DNA of 64,000 nucleotides from Erwinia phyllosphaerae (GTDB lineage: Bacteria > Pseudomonadota > Gammaproteobacteria > Enterobacterales > Enterobacteriaceae). Position 1 is the stretch's first letter, and each line of letters starts with the position of its first letter. Below are positions 8,069 to 18,291 of this stretch, piece by piece. The notes beneath the pieces were generated by a model. The model saw nothing but the letters and a program-made list of their open reading frames with translations, ran no database searches and was not told the DNA's origin. The translations under genes and the position numbers were made by a program. The stretch spans positions 186,001-250,000 of the forward strand of contig NZ_JAHSPF010000004.1 in NCBI RefSeq assembly GCF_019132875.1, written 5' to 3'.

Positions 8069-8354
8069 TGACCGCCGCCGCGTTTGCCGGGGATAATAAG
8101 TGACAGCGTCACAAACCAGGGGGGCGAATCAACAAATCTGGCGCATCCGATAAATAGCGTTATACTCAGCAGCCGACAGATGTTTTGCTCTTAAATCAAC
8201 AACCCAGAGAGGAAAGTCGAGCTGGTCGCGCTGATTGTTCTGATTTAGCAATAAACGCCGCTTTTTGATGTCATCTGCCGGATAAATAAAACACAATACG
8301 TATTCCTGGTTTCGCCTGGCGAAGAGTCTCTCTAACAACAAGTCCTTAATTCTG
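8069..8354. other. Intergenic region before sotB
   Basis: About 285 bp with no supported gene. It has a small palindrome GTGAC-AGC-GTCAC at 8100-8112. Nothing else stands out; the sotB promoter must lie here. Confidence 0.5.
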
Positions 8355-9536
8355 ATGCAATCAACTACCGTTTCACGTAAGACCGCATGGCTACGCGTCG
8401 TGATGCTGGCCATCGCCGCGTTTATTTTTAACACTACCGAATTCGCGCCGGTGGGCCTGCTTTCTGATATTGCCGCCAGCTTCTCTATGCGCACGGCACA
8501 GGTCGGGCTGATGCTGACAATTTATGCCTGGGTTGTGGCATTGATGTCTCTGCCGATGATGCTGCTGACGCGCCAGGTGGAGCGGCGCTTTCTGTTAATC
8601 GCTATCTTTCTGCTGTTTATCGCCAGTCACGTGCTTTCATCCTTTGCGTGGAGCTTTAATATTCTGGTGGTTTCTCGCATCGGTATCGCGCTGTCGCACG
8701 CAATTTTCTGGTCAATCACCGCTTCCCTTGCGATTCGCGTCGCGCCAGCGGGCAAGAAGACCCAGGCACTGAGTATGCTGGCGACCGGCACCGCGCTGGC
8801 CATGGTACTGGGCTTGCCGATTGGCCGCCTGATTGGGCAATATCTTGGCTGGCGCATCACTTTTGGCGTGATTGGTGCAGTGGCGCTGATAACGATGTTA
8901 ACGCTGGCCAGACTGCTGCCAAAACTGCCCAGCGAGCATACCGGCTCGCTGAAAAGCGTGCCGATGCTGTTCAGACGCCCTGCTCTGGTTTCGCTGTATC
9001 TGCTGATCGTGACTATCGTGACCGCACACTATACCGCCTACAGTTACATCGAGCCCTTCCTGCAGGTAGTGGCGACCATGGGCGGCAATTTCACCACCTT
9101 TTTGCTGCTGATTTTTGGCGCGGCGGGCATTATTGGCAGCCTGTTGTTTAGCTCGCTAGGCAATAAGTTTCCAGCCCTGTTCCTGCTCGGCGCTATTACG
9201 CTGGTTTCGGCCTGCATGCTGGCGCTGTTTGTGGCCGCAACAAACAGCCTGGCCATTTCAACGCTCTGCGTGATTTGGGGGATGGCGATGATGATTATTG
9301 GCCTGGCGGTGCAGGTACGGGTACTGACGCTGGCTCCGGATGCCACCGATGTGGCCATGTCGCTGATGTCGGGGATTTATAACCTGGGTATTGGCGCAGG
9401 CGCGCTGTTGGGCAATCAGGTCAGTCTCTTTCTCGGCATGGAGTATATCGGCTATGCGGGCGGCGCTATCGGTTTGCTGGCGCTGGCGTGGTGCGCATGG
9501 AGCATGAAGCGCTATCCGCAGCTACGTATTAACTAA
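8355..9536 (+). CDS. sotB: Sugar efflux transporter SotB (MFS)
   Basis: Protein of 393 residues with twelve hydrophobic segments. The N-terminus ([35 protein letters not shown]) is nearly the same as E. coli SotB/YdeA, and so are [21 protein letters not shown] and [20 protein letters not shown]. SotB is a proton-driven exporter of arabinose and IPTG-like sugars in the inner membrane. In E. coli it is next to the mar locus; here a MarA/SoxS-like gene lies 3 kb away and no marR/marC is seen. The ATG at 8355 has a poor ribosome-binding site but matches the known N-terminus. Confidence 0.95.
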   Translation: MQSTTVSRKTAWLRVVMLAIAAFIFNTTEFAPVGLLSDIAASFSMRTAQVGLMLTIYAWVVALMSLPMMLLTRQVERRFLLIAIFLLFIASHVLSSFAWSFNILVVSRIGIALSHAIFWSITASLAIRVAPAGKKTQALSMLATGTALAMVLGLPIGRLIGQYLGWRITFGVIGAVALITMLTLARLLPKLPSEHTGSLKSVPMLFRRPALVSLYLLIVTIVTAHYTAYSYIEPFLQVVATMGGNFTTFLLLIFGAAGIIGSLLFSSLGNKFPALFLLGAITLVSACMLALFVAATNSLAISTLCVIWGMAMMIIGLAVQVRVLTLAPDATDVAMSLMSGIYNLGIGAGALLGNQVSLFLGMEYIGYAGGAIGLLALAWCAWSMKRYPQLRIN

Positions 9537-9540
9537 GAAT

Positions 9541-9567
9541 AAGGCTCATCGCATGATGAGCCTTTTG
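9541..9567. terminator. Bidirectional terminator between sotB and rhaM
   Basis: Perfect 10-bp stem AAGGCTCATC/GATGAGCCTT (9541-9550 and 9555-9564) with a GCAT loop and T residues after it on the plus strand. It sits 4 bp after the sotB stop and just before the rhaM stop on the opposite strand, so it can serve both convergent genes. Confidence 0.9.
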
Positions 9568-9569
9568 CT

Positions 9570-9884
9570 TTATTGCAGATAAAAAACTTCTTTTAGCTCC
9601 TCGCTAACCGGACTTGAGTCCGGGTTTGCGGGCATCAGTTCGCACATCGATCGCCACCAGCGCTGGCAGACCTCGGTACTGGCGATGGCATTCCAGCGCG
9701 CTTCTGACTCAATCTCTACCGTGGCAAACAGCAGATTGCGCGACGTATCCAGAAAAATGCTGTAGTGGTGTGCGCCGTGCTCTTTCAGCGTCTGCGCCAG
9801 TTCGGGCCAGATGGGATTGTGCCGCTGCTGGTATTCCTGATGCTTATCGGGATGCACCTGCATAACAAAAGCTTTACGCAACAT
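9570..9884 (-). CDS. rhaM: L-rhamnose mutarotase RhaM
   Basis: Interconverts the alpha and beta anomers of L-rhamnose so that RhaA gets its preferred form. Starting at the ATG at 9884 gives [22 protein letters not shown] and 104 residues, exactly the length of E. coli RhaM; the family's conserved WP ([22 protein letters not shown]) and the C-terminal [18 protein letters not shown] are present. An ATG further upstream (9899) would sit inside rhaD and add five unmatched residues. The start overlaps the last 11 bp of rhaD, which points to translational coupling as the fourth gene of rhaBADM. Confidence 0.95.
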   Translation of the reverse strand: MLRKAFVMQVHPDKHQEYQQRHNPIWPELAQTLKEHGAHHYSIFLDTSRNLLFATVEIESEARWNAIASTEVCQRWWRSMCELMPANPDSSPVSEELKEVFYLQ

Positions 9885-10716
9885 AGGGGTGGCCTGCATC
9901 CAGCGCCGCCTGCCACGGCTTAACGTTAAAACGTTTGCCCAACGCCACCAGCTCTGCGGTAGTGATGCTCTGACGCATGCCGCCCATCGACAGCACTTTA
10001 ACCACCACTTCCGAAGATTTCTCGGCGGTATCGATCAGGCCGAAGGTTTCATCCAGCGTCGGCCCGGCCCCAAAAATACCGTGGAAAGGCCACATCACCA
10101 GGCTGTGCGAGGCCATTTGTTGCGCCGTTGCCTCACCGATTTCATCCGTGCCGGGCACCATCCACGGCACAATCCCAACACCGTCCGGGAACACGACCAG
10201 ACATTCCGTGCTGCCTTCCCACAGCAGACGCGTAAACAGCGCAGGATCCAGCTCGACCACGTAGCTCAACGACATAAAGTTAGTCGCATGGCAGTGCATG
10301 ATGACGCGATCGGCACCGTTAGTGACCTTCATTCTTACGCTGTGGGACTGGAAATGCGAAGCCAGCTCGGAAGTAGGCAAACCGCCGTTGGCCAGGCCCC
10401 AGTAGATGCTGTAGGCGCTGCCGTCATTGCTGACGCGCAGCAGCGCCAGGCTGTCCGCCGGATCCAGCTGCACATTGCGGAAGAACTTGCCGGAACCCGT
10501 CACCAGAAACCAGCAGTTAGCCAGTTCAGGGGCGGGCTGAGTCAGCTCAACCGTTCGCGGCTCAGGGTAAAAGTCCTGCGCAAACGGCTGGACTTCTTCC
10601 TCCAGCAGGCGATAACTGACGTTGCCGCCGTTGCGCTCGTCCCATCCTTTCAGCCACATGTCAGCGGTGGCTTTGACCATTCCCTGGACGAACCATGAAG
10701 TCAGAATATGTTGCAT
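9874..10716 (-). CDS. rhaD: Rhamnulose-1-phosphate aldolase RhaD
   Basis: Zinc-dependent class II aldolase that splits L-rhamnulose 1-phosphate into dihydroxyacetone phosphate and L-lactaldehyde in the cytoplasm. 280 residues against 274 in E. coli. The start [32 protein letters not shown] matches the family, and the zinc-site motif MHCHATN (about residues 140-146) is intact. Nine bases separate it from rhaA upstream; it overlaps rhaM downstream. The lactaldehyde it makes is handled by the aldA product coded 6 kb away. Confidence 0.97.
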   Translation of the reverse strand: MQHILTSWFVQGMVKATADMWLKGWDERNGGNVSYRLLEEEVQPFAQDFYPEPRTVELTQPAPELANCWFLVTGSGKFFRNVQLDPADSLALLRVSNDGSAYSIYWGLANGGLPTSELASHFQSHSVRMKVTNGADRVIMHCHATNFMSLSYVVELDPALFTRLLWEGSTECLVVFPDGVGIVPWMVPGTDEIGEATAQQMASHSLVMWPFHGIFGAGPTLDETFGLIDTAEKSSEVVVKVLSMGGMRQSITTAELVALGKRFNVKPWQAALDAGHPYVA

Positions 10717-10725
10717 ATTGCATCC

Positions 10726-11982
10726 TTAGCGTTTGCTGAGAGTCTGTTTTTCGTAATGGCGTACATCTTCAAGCCAGCTGGCATCTGCGGGGACATCGTG
10801 GCGCAGGCAGTACGCTTCCCAAACCGCCTGCCACGGCAGCGACTTATGTTCTTCCAGCAGAGCCAGGCGGGCGGTATAGTCGCCTTCCTGCTCCAGCGTT
10901 TTCAGTTGCTCTACCGGCTCCAGCAGCGCGCGCAGCAGCGCTTTTTTGGCGTTGCGCGTACCGATAACCCAGGCGGCAATACGGTTGATTGAAGCATCAA
11001 AGAAGTCGAGACCAATATGCACTTTATCGAATAGCTGCTGGCGCACGATCTCATGGGCGATGGCCTGCGTTTCATCATCCAGCAGCACAACGTGATCGCT
11101 GTCCCAGCGTACCGGACGCGTAACGTGCAGCAGGAGCCTTGGTACATAAAGCATGGCGGTGGAGATTTTGTCGGAGATGGTTTCGGTTGGATGAAAATGA
11201 CCGGCATCCAGGCATAGCGCCGTCTGGCGGCTGGCGGCATAGCCAAAGTAGAATTCATTGGAGCCTGCGGTATAGCTTTCCGCGCCGATGCCGAACAGTT
11301 TGCTTTCTACCGCATCGATATGGTGTGCGGGACTGAGTTTTTCGCTGATAATTTCATCCAGCGAGTTCAGCAGGCGCTGGCGAGGCGCGAAGCGGTCGAT
11401 GGGCAGATCTTTCATGCCGTCAGGGATCCAGATATTCATCACGGAAGGCGTGCCCAGCTGTTCGCCGAACCAGGCGGAAACCTTGCGGCTGGCCTTGCAG
11501 TGATCGATCCAGAACTGGCGAATTTCGTCGTTGGCGCAGGCGAGCGTAAAACCGTTCTCGCTTAGCGGATGCGAAAAACAGGAAGGATTGAAATCCAGTC
11601 CCAGCCCGTTGGTTTTCGCCCATTCTACCCAGTTAGCAAAGTGCCGGGGTTCGATTTCGTTACGCCCTACCGGCGTATCGCTTTCCAGATAGATAGCGTG
11701 AAGATTCAGCCTTTTGGGGCCGGGGATCAGCAACAAAGCCTGTTCAAGATCGGCACGCAGCTCCGTGGCGTTTCTGGCTCGTCCCGGATAATTTCCCGTC
11801 GCCTGAATGCCGCCGGTCAACGCACCCTGCGGGTTTTCGAAACCGCGAACATCGTCTCCCTGCCAGCAGTGCATGGAAACAGGCAGTTTGTCCAGCCGGG
11901 CCATTGCGGCATCGACATCCACGCCGATTTCCGCAAAACGCATCCTTGCCAGTTCAAACGCTTGCTCTATTGTTCGGGTCAT
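10726..11982 (-). CDS. rhaA: L-rhamnose isomerase RhaA
   Basis: Converts L-rhamnose to L-rhamnulose (Mn2+-dependent TIM barrel). 418 residues, about the same as E. coli. Diagnostic segments are [44 protein letters not shown] and [18 protein letters not shown]. Two ATGs are in frame (11988 and 11982). AAGGAG at 11996-11991 leaves only 2 nt to the first but 8 nt to the second, and the second forms an ATGA overlap with the rhaB stop, so 11982 is the start. Confidence 0.97.
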   Translation of the reverse strand: MTRTIEQAFELARMRFAEIGVDVDAAMARLDKLPVSMHCWQGDDVRGFENPQGALTGGIQATGNYPGRARNATELRADLEQALLLIPGPKRLNLHAIYLESDTPVGRNEIEPRHFANWVEWAKTNGLGLDFNPSCFSHPLSENGFTLACANDEIRQFWIDHCKASRKVSAWFGEQLGTPSVMNIWIPDGMKDLPIDRFAPRQRLLNSLDEIISEKLSPAHHIDAVESKLFGIGAESYTAGSNEFYFGYAASRQTALCLDAGHFHPTETISDKISTAMLYVPRLLLHVTRPVRWDSDHVVLLDDETQAIAHEIVRQQLFDKVHIGLDFFDASINRIAAWVIGTRNAKKALLRALLEPVEQLKTLEQEGDYTARLALLEEHKSLPWQAVWEAYCLRHDVPADASWLEDVRHYEKQTLSKR

Positions 11983-13448
11983 ACGCATAGCTCCTTAGCG
12001 GTGTGGGTCAGTGACTGAAAAAGTGGCCAGCTGCGGCTGTATGCGTCACTGAAGTGGGGAGTAAAAGTTGTTAAAGGAAAGTTCTGAGCGACCAGCTGGC
12101 GGAAATGCGGCACGTCCCGCACGCAGCCGTGGGCAATCAGCTGGCTGCCAATGTTGCCAAGCGTGGAGGCTTCGACCGGACCGGCGATAACCGGAATGCC
12201 GCAGGCGTTGGCGCAAAGCTGGTTCAACAGTGGATTCTGACAGCCGCCGCCAACGATATGCAGCTGGCTGAACGGCCTGCCGCGGACTTCTGTTAGCTCT
12301 TCCAGCACAAAGCGATAGTAGAGCGCCAGGCTGTCGAAAATGCAGCGTGCAAGCGCGCTGGCCGTCGCTGGCGTCGGCATGCCTTGTGCGGCGCAGGCAT
12401 CCTGAATTTCGCGTACCATATTGACCGGGTTGATAAAGCGTTCGTCGTTGGGATTGATCAGCGAACGACAGGCTGGCTCAGCCCCGGCGTCTTTTACCAG
12501 CGCGGCCAGATCGGTGATATCCAGCTCGCCGCAGATCCGCTGCAGCAACCACAGGCCCATAATGTTTTTCAGGACGCGGTAGCGCCCTTCCGCGCCGCCC
12601 TCATTGGTGATATTGGCGGCCAGCGCCGCTGCATCGTTAAAGGGGTGCGGGCTCTCAAATCCCATTAGCGACCAGGTACCGGAGCTCAGCCATGCGACAT
12701 CCGCTTGCATAACCGGCGCGGCCAATACGGCGCTGGCCGTGTCGTGCGTCGCAACAGCAATAACGGGTATGGCAGTGCCGGATGCGCTTTGCCAGTCGCC
12801 CACTTTGCGGCCCGGCGCGGAAGGTTTACCAAACCAGGCAGGATCGGCCCCTGTCCACCGCAGCAGCGATTCGTCCCAGTCGCTGCTGTTGATATTCAGC
12901 AGTTGCGTGGTGGTGGCGTTGGTGTATTCCCAGTTAAGCTTGCCGGTAAGGCGATAGTGGAAGTAGTCCGGGATCAGCAAAGCGTGACGGACATCCTTCA
13001 GCCATTCGGGCTGTCCGTCGCACAGCGCGCGGAGCTGATAAAGCGTATTAAAGGGTAAAAACTGGATAGCGGTACGTTGATAAATAGTCTCACGGCCCAG
13101 TTCTGAGGCGGCTTGTTGCATCAAACCCCAGGTACGATCATCGCGATAGGCAACCGGCAGCCCTATGCGCTGGCCCTGACTATCCAGCAGAACATAATCC
13201 ACACCCCAGGTATCAATTCCGATGCTGTCGGCGGCGATCCCCTTAAGCTGAAGCTTGTTTAACGAGTCCAGGATAAAGCTTTCCAACGCGTCGACATCCC
13301 AGCACTGCCGCTCTTCCTTCACCACCAGATGGTTTACGCAGCGCGCGACCTCATCCAGCCTCAGTTTGCCGCTTTGGGCATCAAAATGGGCCAGCATCAC
13401 GCGTCCGCTGGATGCGCCCAGGTCAATGGCAACACAGTTCATGCTCAT
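11979..13448 (-). CDS. rhaB: L-rhamnulokinase RhaB
   Basis: FGGY-family sugar kinase that phosphorylates L-rhamnulose at C1. 489 residues, as in E. coli. N-terminal phosphate-binding loop [15 protein letters not shown], the central [13 protein letters not shown] with the catalytic Asp, ATHDTASAV and the C-terminal FGGY-type [19 protein letters not shown] are all intact. The first ATG (13448, MSMNC) is chosen because AGGA is 10 nt upstream; the second ATG two codons later would be 16 nt away. First gene of the operon; its promoter region is read in detail in the entries that follow. Confidence 0.97.
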   Translation of the reverse strand: MSMNCVAIDLGASSGRVMLAHFDAQSGKLRLDEVARCVNHLVVKEERQCWDVDALESFILDSLNKLQLKGIAADSIGIDTWGVDYVLLDSQGQRIGLPVAYRDDRTWGLMQQAASELGRETIYQRTAIQFLPFNTLYQLRALCDGQPEWLKDVRHALLIPDYFHYRLTGKLNWEYTNATTTQLLNINSSDWDESLLRWTGADPAWFGKPSAPGRKVGDWQSASGTAIPVIAVATHDTASAVLAAPVMQADVAWLSSGTWSLMGFESPHPFNDAAALAANITNEGGAEGRYRVLKNIMGLWLLQRICGELDITDLAALVKDAGAEPACRSLINPNDERFINPVNMVREIQDACAAQGMPTPATASALARCIFDSLALYYRFVLEELTEVRGRPFSQLHIVGGGCQNPLLNQLCANACGIPVIAGPVEASTLGNIGSQLIAHGCVRDVPHFRQLVAQNFPLTTFTPHFSDAYSRSWPLFQSLTHTAKELCV

Positions 13449-13479
13449 GGCTTTGGCTTCCTGTCAGTTTCAGGCTTCC

Positions 13480-13485
13480 AGTCTA
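13480..13485 (-). promoter_or_regulatory. rhaBAD -10 element TAGACT
   Basis: Minus-strand CTTTTAGACTGG resembles the E. coli rhaBAD promoter stretch CTTTTTAGACTGG. It puts transcription start near 13473, a leader of about 25 nt before the rhaB ATG. Confidence 0.85.
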
Positions 13486-13503
13486 AAAGCCGCTGTTTTC
13501 GGC

Positions 13504-13554
13504 GCCTTCCTGCCAGTGCCAGCGCCCAGAGCCTGCTGGCAATCCCGCAAAGAT
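13504..13554 (-). promoter_or_regulatory. RhaS-binding half-sites of the rhaBAD promoter
   Basis: The distal half-site, read on the minus strand at 13554-13538, is ATCTTTGCGGGATTGCC; E. coli has ATCTTTCCCTGGTTGCC at the same place. The proximal half-site is about 13521-13504 (GGCACTGGCAGGAAGG on the minus strand) and is less well conserved. Taken from the predicted start, the pair covers about -31 to -81, the E. coli layout. Confidence 0.75.
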
Positions 13555-13557
13555 GAA

Positions 13558-13573
13558 CGTGAAGCAGCTCACA
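13558..13573. promoter_or_regulatory. CRP site for rhaBAD
   Basis: CGTGA-AGCAGC-TCACA, nine of ten consensus positions. Its centre (13565.5) is about 92 bp from the predicted rhaBAD start, the same as the -92.5 CRP site of E. coli. Confidence 0.8.
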
Positions 13574-13602
13574 AATCCCCGTTTGCTGCTGTCGGACGGG
13601 GA

Positions 13603-13618
13603 TGTGACGCATGGCGCA
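13603..13618. promoter_or_regulatory. Second, weaker CRP site, positioned for rhaSR
   Basis: TGTGA-CGCATG-GCGCA: the left half is perfect, the right half degenerate. Its centre (13610.5) is about 112 bp upstream of the predicted rhaSR start, matching the known -111.5 CRP site of E. coli rhaSR. Confidence 0.6.
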
Positions 13619-13643
13619 ATTCCCGTCTAATCCACGCATATTC

Positions 13644-13717
13644 TTGAAAAATAAGCGGCATCGGTGCGTTTTAATGTCGAAAAATTAAGGCAGGCGCAGA
13701 GAAGGCGGCGGTAGACT
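13644..13717 (+). promoter_or_regulatory. rhaSR promoter: -10 TAGACT and candidate RhaR half-sites
   Basis: TAGACT at 13712-13717 predicts a start near 13723, a 23-nt leader before rhaS. Upstream, two related blocks, TTGAAAAATAAG (13644-13655) and CGAAAAATTAAG (13678-13689), are 33-34 bp apart and cover about -80 to -35, where RhaR binds in E. coli. The half-site assignment is inference. Confidence 0.6.
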
Positions 13718-13745
13718 GCCCGGAAAGTTAGCAGGAGACTGGATA

Positions 13746-14573
13746 ATGACCATATTACACAGCGTGGACTTTTTCCCCGTCGGCGGCCTGCCCGTCGCGA
13801 TAGAACCGCGGCTGCCGCAGAGCGCTTTTCCTGAACACCACCACGAAGATTTCCATGAAATCGTACTGGTCGAACAGGGTGCCGGTATCCATATTTTTAA
13901 TGGCGAACCCCGCACGCTATGCGGCGGTTGCGTCTGCTTCGTGCGTAACCACGACCGCCACATGTATGAAAAAACGGAACAGCTAATCCTGACTAACGTG
14001 CTGTACCGCGGGCCGGAAGCTTTCCGCTTTATCACCAATTTCCAGTCGCTGCTGCCGCAGGAAAAAAATGGTAACTACCCTTCTCACTGGCGCATCGGCA
14101 CCCGGGTGATGGAGCAGGCTAAAACGTTGATTAAAGGACTGGAGCTTTCTGCTGAGCCTTCGCCTATGGAAGCGCGGGCAGAGCAGGAACTTCGTTTTAT
14201 GCAGCTGCTGGTGCTGCTTCGTCGCGGATGCAGCGAACAGCCGGGCGACGATCAGGATGGCCGCATGCGCGGCCTGCTGGACTGGCTGGCAGAACACTAT
14301 AGCGAGGAAATTGACTGGGAGGCTCTGGCGGATAAGTTTTCGCTGTCGCTGCGTACCCTGCATCGCCAGCTGAAGCAGCAAACGGGCAGCACGCCGCAGC
14401 GCTATCTGAACCGCTTACGCCTGCTGCAGGCGCGACATCTGTTACGCCACAGCGAGATGCGCATCACCGACATCGCTTACCACTGCGGTTTTGGTGACAG
14501 CAATCACTTTTCCACCCTCTTTAAGCGTGAATTTGGCTTATCTCCGCGTACCATCAGGCAAAATGATCTGTGA
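13746..14573 (+). CDS. rhaS: Rhamnose operon activator RhaS
   Basis: AraC/XylS-family activator that binds L-rhamnose and turns on rhaBAD and rhaT. 275 residues (278 in E. coli). N-terminal cupin sensor and dimer domain (about 1-150, with [19 protein letters not shown] and [18 protein letters not shown]), C-terminal double helix-turn-helix ([22 protein letters not shown] and [25 protein letters not shown]). GCAGGAG precedes the ATG. Divergent from rhaBADM across a 297-bp control region, and its stop is followed almost at once by rhaR. Confidence 0.96.
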   Translation: MTILHSVDFFPVGGLPVAIEPRLPQSAFPEHHHEDFHEIVLVEQGAGIHIFNGEPRTLCGGCVCFVRNHDRHMYEKTEQLILTNVLYRGPEAFRFITNFQSLLPQEKNGNYPSHWRIGTRVMEQAKTLIKGLELSAEPSPMEARAEQELRFMQLLVLLRRGCSEQPGDDQDGRMRGLLDWLAEHYSEEIDWEALADKFSLSLRTLHRQLKQQTGSTPQRYLNRLRLLQARHLLRHSEMRITDIAYHCGFGDSNHFSTLFKREFGLSPRTIRQNDL

Positions 14574-14581
14574 GGTGCAAC

Positions 14582-15436
14582 GTGAGCAAGCCGCTTTGTC
14601 TGGCAAAGACCGACTATTTCCCGTCTGAACTGCTGCCGGTCGCCGTCGCCGACCGCGCACCGCAGCAAACTTTTCCATCGCATATTCACGAGTTCAACGA
14701 ACTGGTGATTGTCTGGCGCGGTAACGGCCTGCACATTATGAACGATCGTCCCTGGCTCATTACCTGCGGCGATCTGTTTTATATCAGGCCGGAAGATTGC
14801 CACAGCTACGAATCGGTCAATAACCTGGTGCTGGACAATATCATCTACTGCCCCGAACGCTTCCGGCTTGGCGTGGACTGGTCACAGTTTTTGCCGCAGG
14901 AAAGCGCCGCGTGGCGTGTAACCACGCGAGGAATGGCGCTGGCGCGCAGCGTAATTCAACAGCTGACGCAGGAAAGTACGAAAAGCGACAGGCTCTCGCG
15001 CCAGCTGTCGGAAGCGCTATTTTTACAGCTGCTGATGATTTTGCAGCGCCATCGCTATGCGGCTAACGAAGCGCGGCAGCTGCCGGAAGGCGAACAGCTG
15101 GACTTACTGATGTCGGCCATTCAGGGGCAGCTGGCCAGCCATTTTGATTTAGCGGAGTTTTGTCGTCAGCATCAGCTGTCTGAACGCGCGCTCAAGCAGC
15201 TGTTTCGCCAGCAGACCGGCATGATGCCCGGCCAGTATATACGGCAGCTTCGCATGTGCAGGGCCAAATTTCTGCTGCGCAGCACGCCTTCCCTGATTGG
15301 CGACGTCGCTGCGCTATGCGGTTTTGATGACAGCAACTATTTTTCGGTGGTGTTTACCCGCGAAACCGGGCTGACGCCCAGCGCTTTCCGCCAGCAGTTT
15401 GAACAGCACAGGCAGCGGAAAACGATGACGCTATAA
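14582..15436 (+). CDS. rhaR: Rhamnose operon activator RhaR
   Basis: AraC-family activator that responds to L-rhamnose and activates rhaSR. 284 residues from the GTG at 14582. Conserved cupin block [19 protein letters not shown] and [31 protein letters not shown], and C-terminal DNA-binding segment [21 protein letters not shown], nearly the same as in E. coli. GAGGT (14572-14576) lies 5 nt before GTG 14582; another GTG at 14570 overlaps the rhaS stop and is possible but has no ribosome-binding site inside the usual spacing. The E. coli protein has a longer N-terminal arm that is missing here. Confidence 0.95.
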   Translation: MSKPLCLAKTDYFPSELLPVAVADRAPQQTFPSHIHEFNELVIVWRGNGLHIMNDRPWLITCGDLFYIRPEDCHSYESVNNLVLDNIIYCPERFRLGVDWSQFLPQESAAWRVTTRGMALARSVIQQLTQESTKSDRLSRQLSEALFLQLLMILQRHRYAANEARQLPEGEQLDLLMSAIQGQLASHFDLAEFCRQHQLSERALKQLFRQQTGMMPGQYIRQLRMCRAKFLLRSTPSLIGDVAALCGFDDSNYFSVVFTRETGLTPSAFRQQFEQHRQRKTMTL

Positions 15437-15441
15437 GGCAG

Positions 15442-15460
15442 AGCCACATCCCGTGGCTTT
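15442..15460 (+). terminator. Short terminator between rhaR and rhaT
   Basis: AGCCAC-ATCCC-GTGGCT followed by TT, directly after the rhaR stop and before the convergent rhaT stop. The stem is only 6 bp, so its strength is uncertain. Confidence 0.55.
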
Positions 15461-15465
15461 ATGCA

Positions 15466-16500
15466 TCAGAACATCATGCCCAGGCCAACGATATTGGCAG
15501 CAAGAATAATCACAAAGCACCCGCCGCACAGCACGCTGACGGGACGCTTTCCTGCATTTTTCCACTCTTTCAGCAGTAACCCCACCAGTCCGCCACACAG
15601 GACATAAAAACTCATGTGCAGCATCCAGCTGATAAAGTCATACTGCGCCGGGATACGCGCGTGACCCCATGCGTAGAAGAAGAATTGCAGATACCACATG
15701 GTGCCGCCAAGCAGCGAAAGCAGGACGTTGCTGATAAGCAATGATTTGCCCACGGAAAAATCCGCCCTGGCAGAAAGCGTTGATTTGGTTGCCAGACGGA
15801 TAAAGCAGAAGCCGAGGTTAACCAGTGCGCCGCCGCCCATGATGACAACATAGCTTGGCAGCGCCGAATAGAGCGGGTTGACGCCCAGCGCCAGCGCCGC
15901 ATCCTGCATAGGTTTAGCGGCGTTCATCGCAAAAGACATCCCGGCAGAAAAAACGCCACAGAAAACGGCCAGCAGCAAACCTTTTTTCAGGTTGAACTCT
16001 TCGGCCGTAATTCCCATTGCGCGCTCTTTCAGCAGGCCCGCGCGGGACACAATAGTCACGCCCGCCAGCGCCACCAGCACGCCCAGCAGCGTTAGCCTGC
16101 CGCCGGTTGAGCTAAACAGCTCGACAAAACGGCCCTGCAACAGCGGCGTCATCAGCGTACCGACCACCAGCGTGATGCCAATCGCGATGCCAATGCCCAT
16201 CGACATCCCCAGATAGCGCATAGTCAGACCGTAGTTAATGTTACCGATCCCCCACATCGCGCCGAACAGGAAAACCGGCAGCAGCTGGGCAAGGGAAAAG
16301 GAGCTGTAGAAAGCCCAGAAGTTTGGCAAGAGCGCGGCGCTGACCGCCCACGGCAGGATAATCCACGACATTACGCCGCCGACGGACCACATCGTTTCCC
16401 ATGACCAGTGACGTACTTTTTTAAAGGGAGCATAAAAGCAGGCTGCACTGGCCGCGCCGACCAGATGCCAGAGAATGCCTGAAAAGATGAGTTGGCTCAT
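15466..16500 (-). CDS. rhaT: L-rhamnose-proton symporter RhaT
   Basis: Ten-helix inner-membrane permease of the drug/metabolite superfamily that imports L-rhamnose (and lyxose) with H+. 344 residues, the same length as E. coli RhaT, with conserved [20 protein letters not shown] near the N-terminus and [17 protein letters not shown] in the second half. AGGAAAACAATA precedes the ATG. Convergent with rhaSR, as in E. coli, and it has its own rhaBAD-like promoter. Confidence 0.97.
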   Translation of the reverse strand: MSQLIFSGILWHLVGAASAACFYAPFKKVRHWSWETMWSVGGVMSWIILPWAVSAALLPNFWAFYSSFSLAQLLPVFLFGAMWGIGNINYGLTMRYLGMSMGIGIAIGITLVVGTLMTPLLQGRFVELFSSTGGRLTLLGVLVALAGVTIVSRAGLLKERAMGITAEEFNLKKGLLLAVFCGVFSAGMSFAMNAAKPMQDAALALGVNPLYSALPSYVVIMGGGALVNLGFCFIRLATKSTLSARADFSVGKSLLISNVLLSLLGGTMWYLQFFFYAWGHARIPAQYDFISWMLHMSFYVLCGGLVGLLLKEWKNAGKRPVSVLCGGCFVIILAANIVGLGMMF

Positions 16501-16851
16501 TTATTGTTTTCCTTCATAGGGGTTAAGGCTTGAGTCTACGAAGGAAGCTTTCAACCCCACCTTAGCCTGGCTGCCCTGCCCGGTCTTAAAATGGCAAAAT
16601 TCAGCGTCTTATCCTGTTTGCGATCACAGATATCTTTTCTTCTCGCGTTCACCTTAAAACCAGCCGTAATAAAGCGCCTTAGCGCTGCCTCGCCCGACCT
16701 TTCCGGGTTGCTTCATTGTCCCGATGCTGGTTTTTTTGCCACTTTTCACCGCCCGCTGACCTTCACAGAAAGGCAGTTGCCGTGCCGTTGCAGCAGCATA
16801 CACGCAACATCCTGTTAACTTAAAATCAAAATAACCTCCGGAGAAGCGACT
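16501..16851. other. Divergent rhaT-aldA control region
   Basis: About 350 bp between the rhaT and aldA starts. It holds the rhaT promoter (TAGACT at 16533-16538), a CRP half-site-like GATCACA near 16622, and an inverted arrangement of C/G-rich segments around 16690-16745. The aldA promoter must be in the right part; I could not define it. Confidence 0.5.
16533..16538 (-). promoter_or_regulatory. rhaT -10 element TAGACT
   Basis: Minus-strand CCTTCGTAGACTCAAG, the same hexamer as at rhaBAD and rhaSR, with a predicted start near 16526 and a leader of about 25 nt before the rhaT ATG. In E. coli rhaT is RhaS-activated; the RhaS half-sites would lie at about 16557-16607. Confidence 0.65.
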
Positions 16852-18291
16852 ATGTCCCTGCGCCAGTACCTTTGCTATGTAGACGGTCAATTTATTGAAA
16901 ACCAGAGCGGTCGCTGGATCGACGTGATTAATCCCGCCACGGAGGAGACGCTTTACCAGATCCCGCAAGGCAGTAAAGAAGATGCCGAACGCGCTATTGC
17001 CGCCGCTAAAATCGCTCAGCCGGGCTGGGAGGCGTTGCCGGCCGTGCAGCGAGGCGGCTGGCTACATCAGCTTGCCGCAGGCATACGTAGCCGCGCGGCA
17101 GAAATTGCGGCAATAATTGTGGCGGAAGGAGGAAAAACGCAGCCGCTGGCCAAGACAGAAGTGCTGTTTACCGCAGATTATCTGGACTACATGGCTGAAT
17201 GGGCGCGTCGCTATGAGGGTGAAATTCTCCAGAGCGATCGCGCCGACGAAACCATTATGGTGTTCAAAAAGGCTATCGGCGTAACGGCAGGCATTTTGCC
17301 GTGGAACTTTCCTTTCTTCCTGATTGCGCGCAAAGCCGCCCCGGCGCTGCTGACCGGCAACACTATCGTCATTAAGCCAAGCGAATTAACGCCCGCTAAT
17401 GCCATGATTTTTGCCGATATCGCTCACCAGATTGGCCTACCGGCCGGCGTTTTTAATCTGGTTACCGGCTTTGGCCCGGAAGTAGGCCAGGCACTGGCCG
17501 CCAGTCCGGAAGTCGGCATGGTCAGCCTGACGGGCAGCGTCGGTGCCGGGATCGCCACGCTGGAGACGGCCGCGAAAAACGTTACTAAAGTGTCGCTGGA
17601 GCTGGGCGGCAAGGCGCCCGCTATCGTGATGAACGACGCCGATCTGGATCTGGCAGTAAAGGCCATTGTGGCTTCACGCATCATCAATACCGGTCAGGTC
17701 TGTAACTGCACCGAGCGCCTTTACGTGCAGGAAGGCGTTTACGATGAAGTGGTCCAGCGCCTTACCGCCGCTTTTCTGGCCGTCACCAGCGGCGATCCGG
17801 CCCTGCACGAGACGGTCGATATGGGGCCGCTGATTTCTGCCGACGCGCTGAAACGACTGGAGGATAAGGTTGCCCTGGCCGTGCAGCAAGGCGCGACCGT
17901 AGTGACCGGCGGCAAGCGTAAAGACAGCCGTGGCTTCTTTTTCGAACCCACCTTATTGACCAACGTTCGCCAGGAGATGGCTATCGTCCAGCAGGAAACC
18001 TTTGGGCCAGTCCTGCCGGTTATCGCTTTCCGCACGCTGGACGAAGCTATCGCTCTGGCAAACGACAGCGAATACGGTCTGACCTCTTCCCTGTTTACCG
18101 AGAATTTAAACACCGCTATGCAGGCGCTGAAAAAACTCAGGTTTGGCGAGACTTACGTTAACCGGGAAAATTTTGAAGCCATGCAGGGTTTTCATGCGGG
18201 CTGGCGCAAATCCGGAATCGGCGGTGCCGATGGCCGCCACGGGCTGGAAGAATATCTGCAAACGCACGTCGTTTATTTGCAGGCTCACTAA
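16852..18291 (+). CDS. aldA: Aldehyde dehydrogenase A (lactaldehyde/glycolaldehyde dehydrogenase)
   Basis: NAD-dependent oxidation of L-lactaldehyde to L-lactate; 479 residues, as in E. coli AldA. Signature stretches: TADYLDYMAEWARRYEGEI, VTAGILPWNFPFFLIARKAAP, the catalytic Glu in LELGGK and the catalytic Cys in TGQVCNCTERLYV, and the C-terminal FGETYVNRENFEAMQGFHAG, which AldA shares closely. A GGAG lies 9-10 nt before the ATG. Its place next to rhaT makes functional sense because RhaD releases lactaldehyde; in E. coli aldA is unlinked to rha. Confidence 0.95.
   Translation: MSLRQYLCYVDGQFIENQSGRWIDVINPATEETLYQIPQGSKEDAERAIAAAKIAQPGWEALPAVQRGGWLHQLAAGIRSRAAEIAAIIVAEGGKTQPLAKTEVLFTADYLDYMAEWARRYEGEILQSDRADETIMVFKKAIGVTAGILPWNFPFFLIARKAAPALLTGNTIVIKPSELTPANAMIFADIAHQIGLPAGVFNLVTGFGPEVGQALAASPEVGMVSLTGSVGAGIATLETAAKNVTKVSLELGGKAPAIVMNDADLDLAVKAIVASRIINTGQVCNCTERLYVQEGVYDEVVQRLTAAFLAVTSGDPALHETVDMGPLISADALKRLEDKVALAVQQGATVVTGGKRKDSRGFFFEPTLLTNVRQEMAIVQQETFGPVLPVIAFRTLDEAIALANDSEYGLTSSLFTENLNTAMQALKKLRFGETYVNRENFEAMQGFHAGWRKSGIGGADGRHGLEEYLQTHVVYLQAH

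Noticed and set aside
8129-8494. A 121-residue minus-strand frame overlapping the start of sotB
   Set aside because: Its first third lies antisense to the conserved N-terminus of SotB; no ribosome-binding site supports it. The remainder in the intergenic region shows no family.
16610-16630. CRP-like GATCACA upstream of aldA
   Set aside because: Only one half-site matches; the other half does not fit at the required 6-bp spacing.
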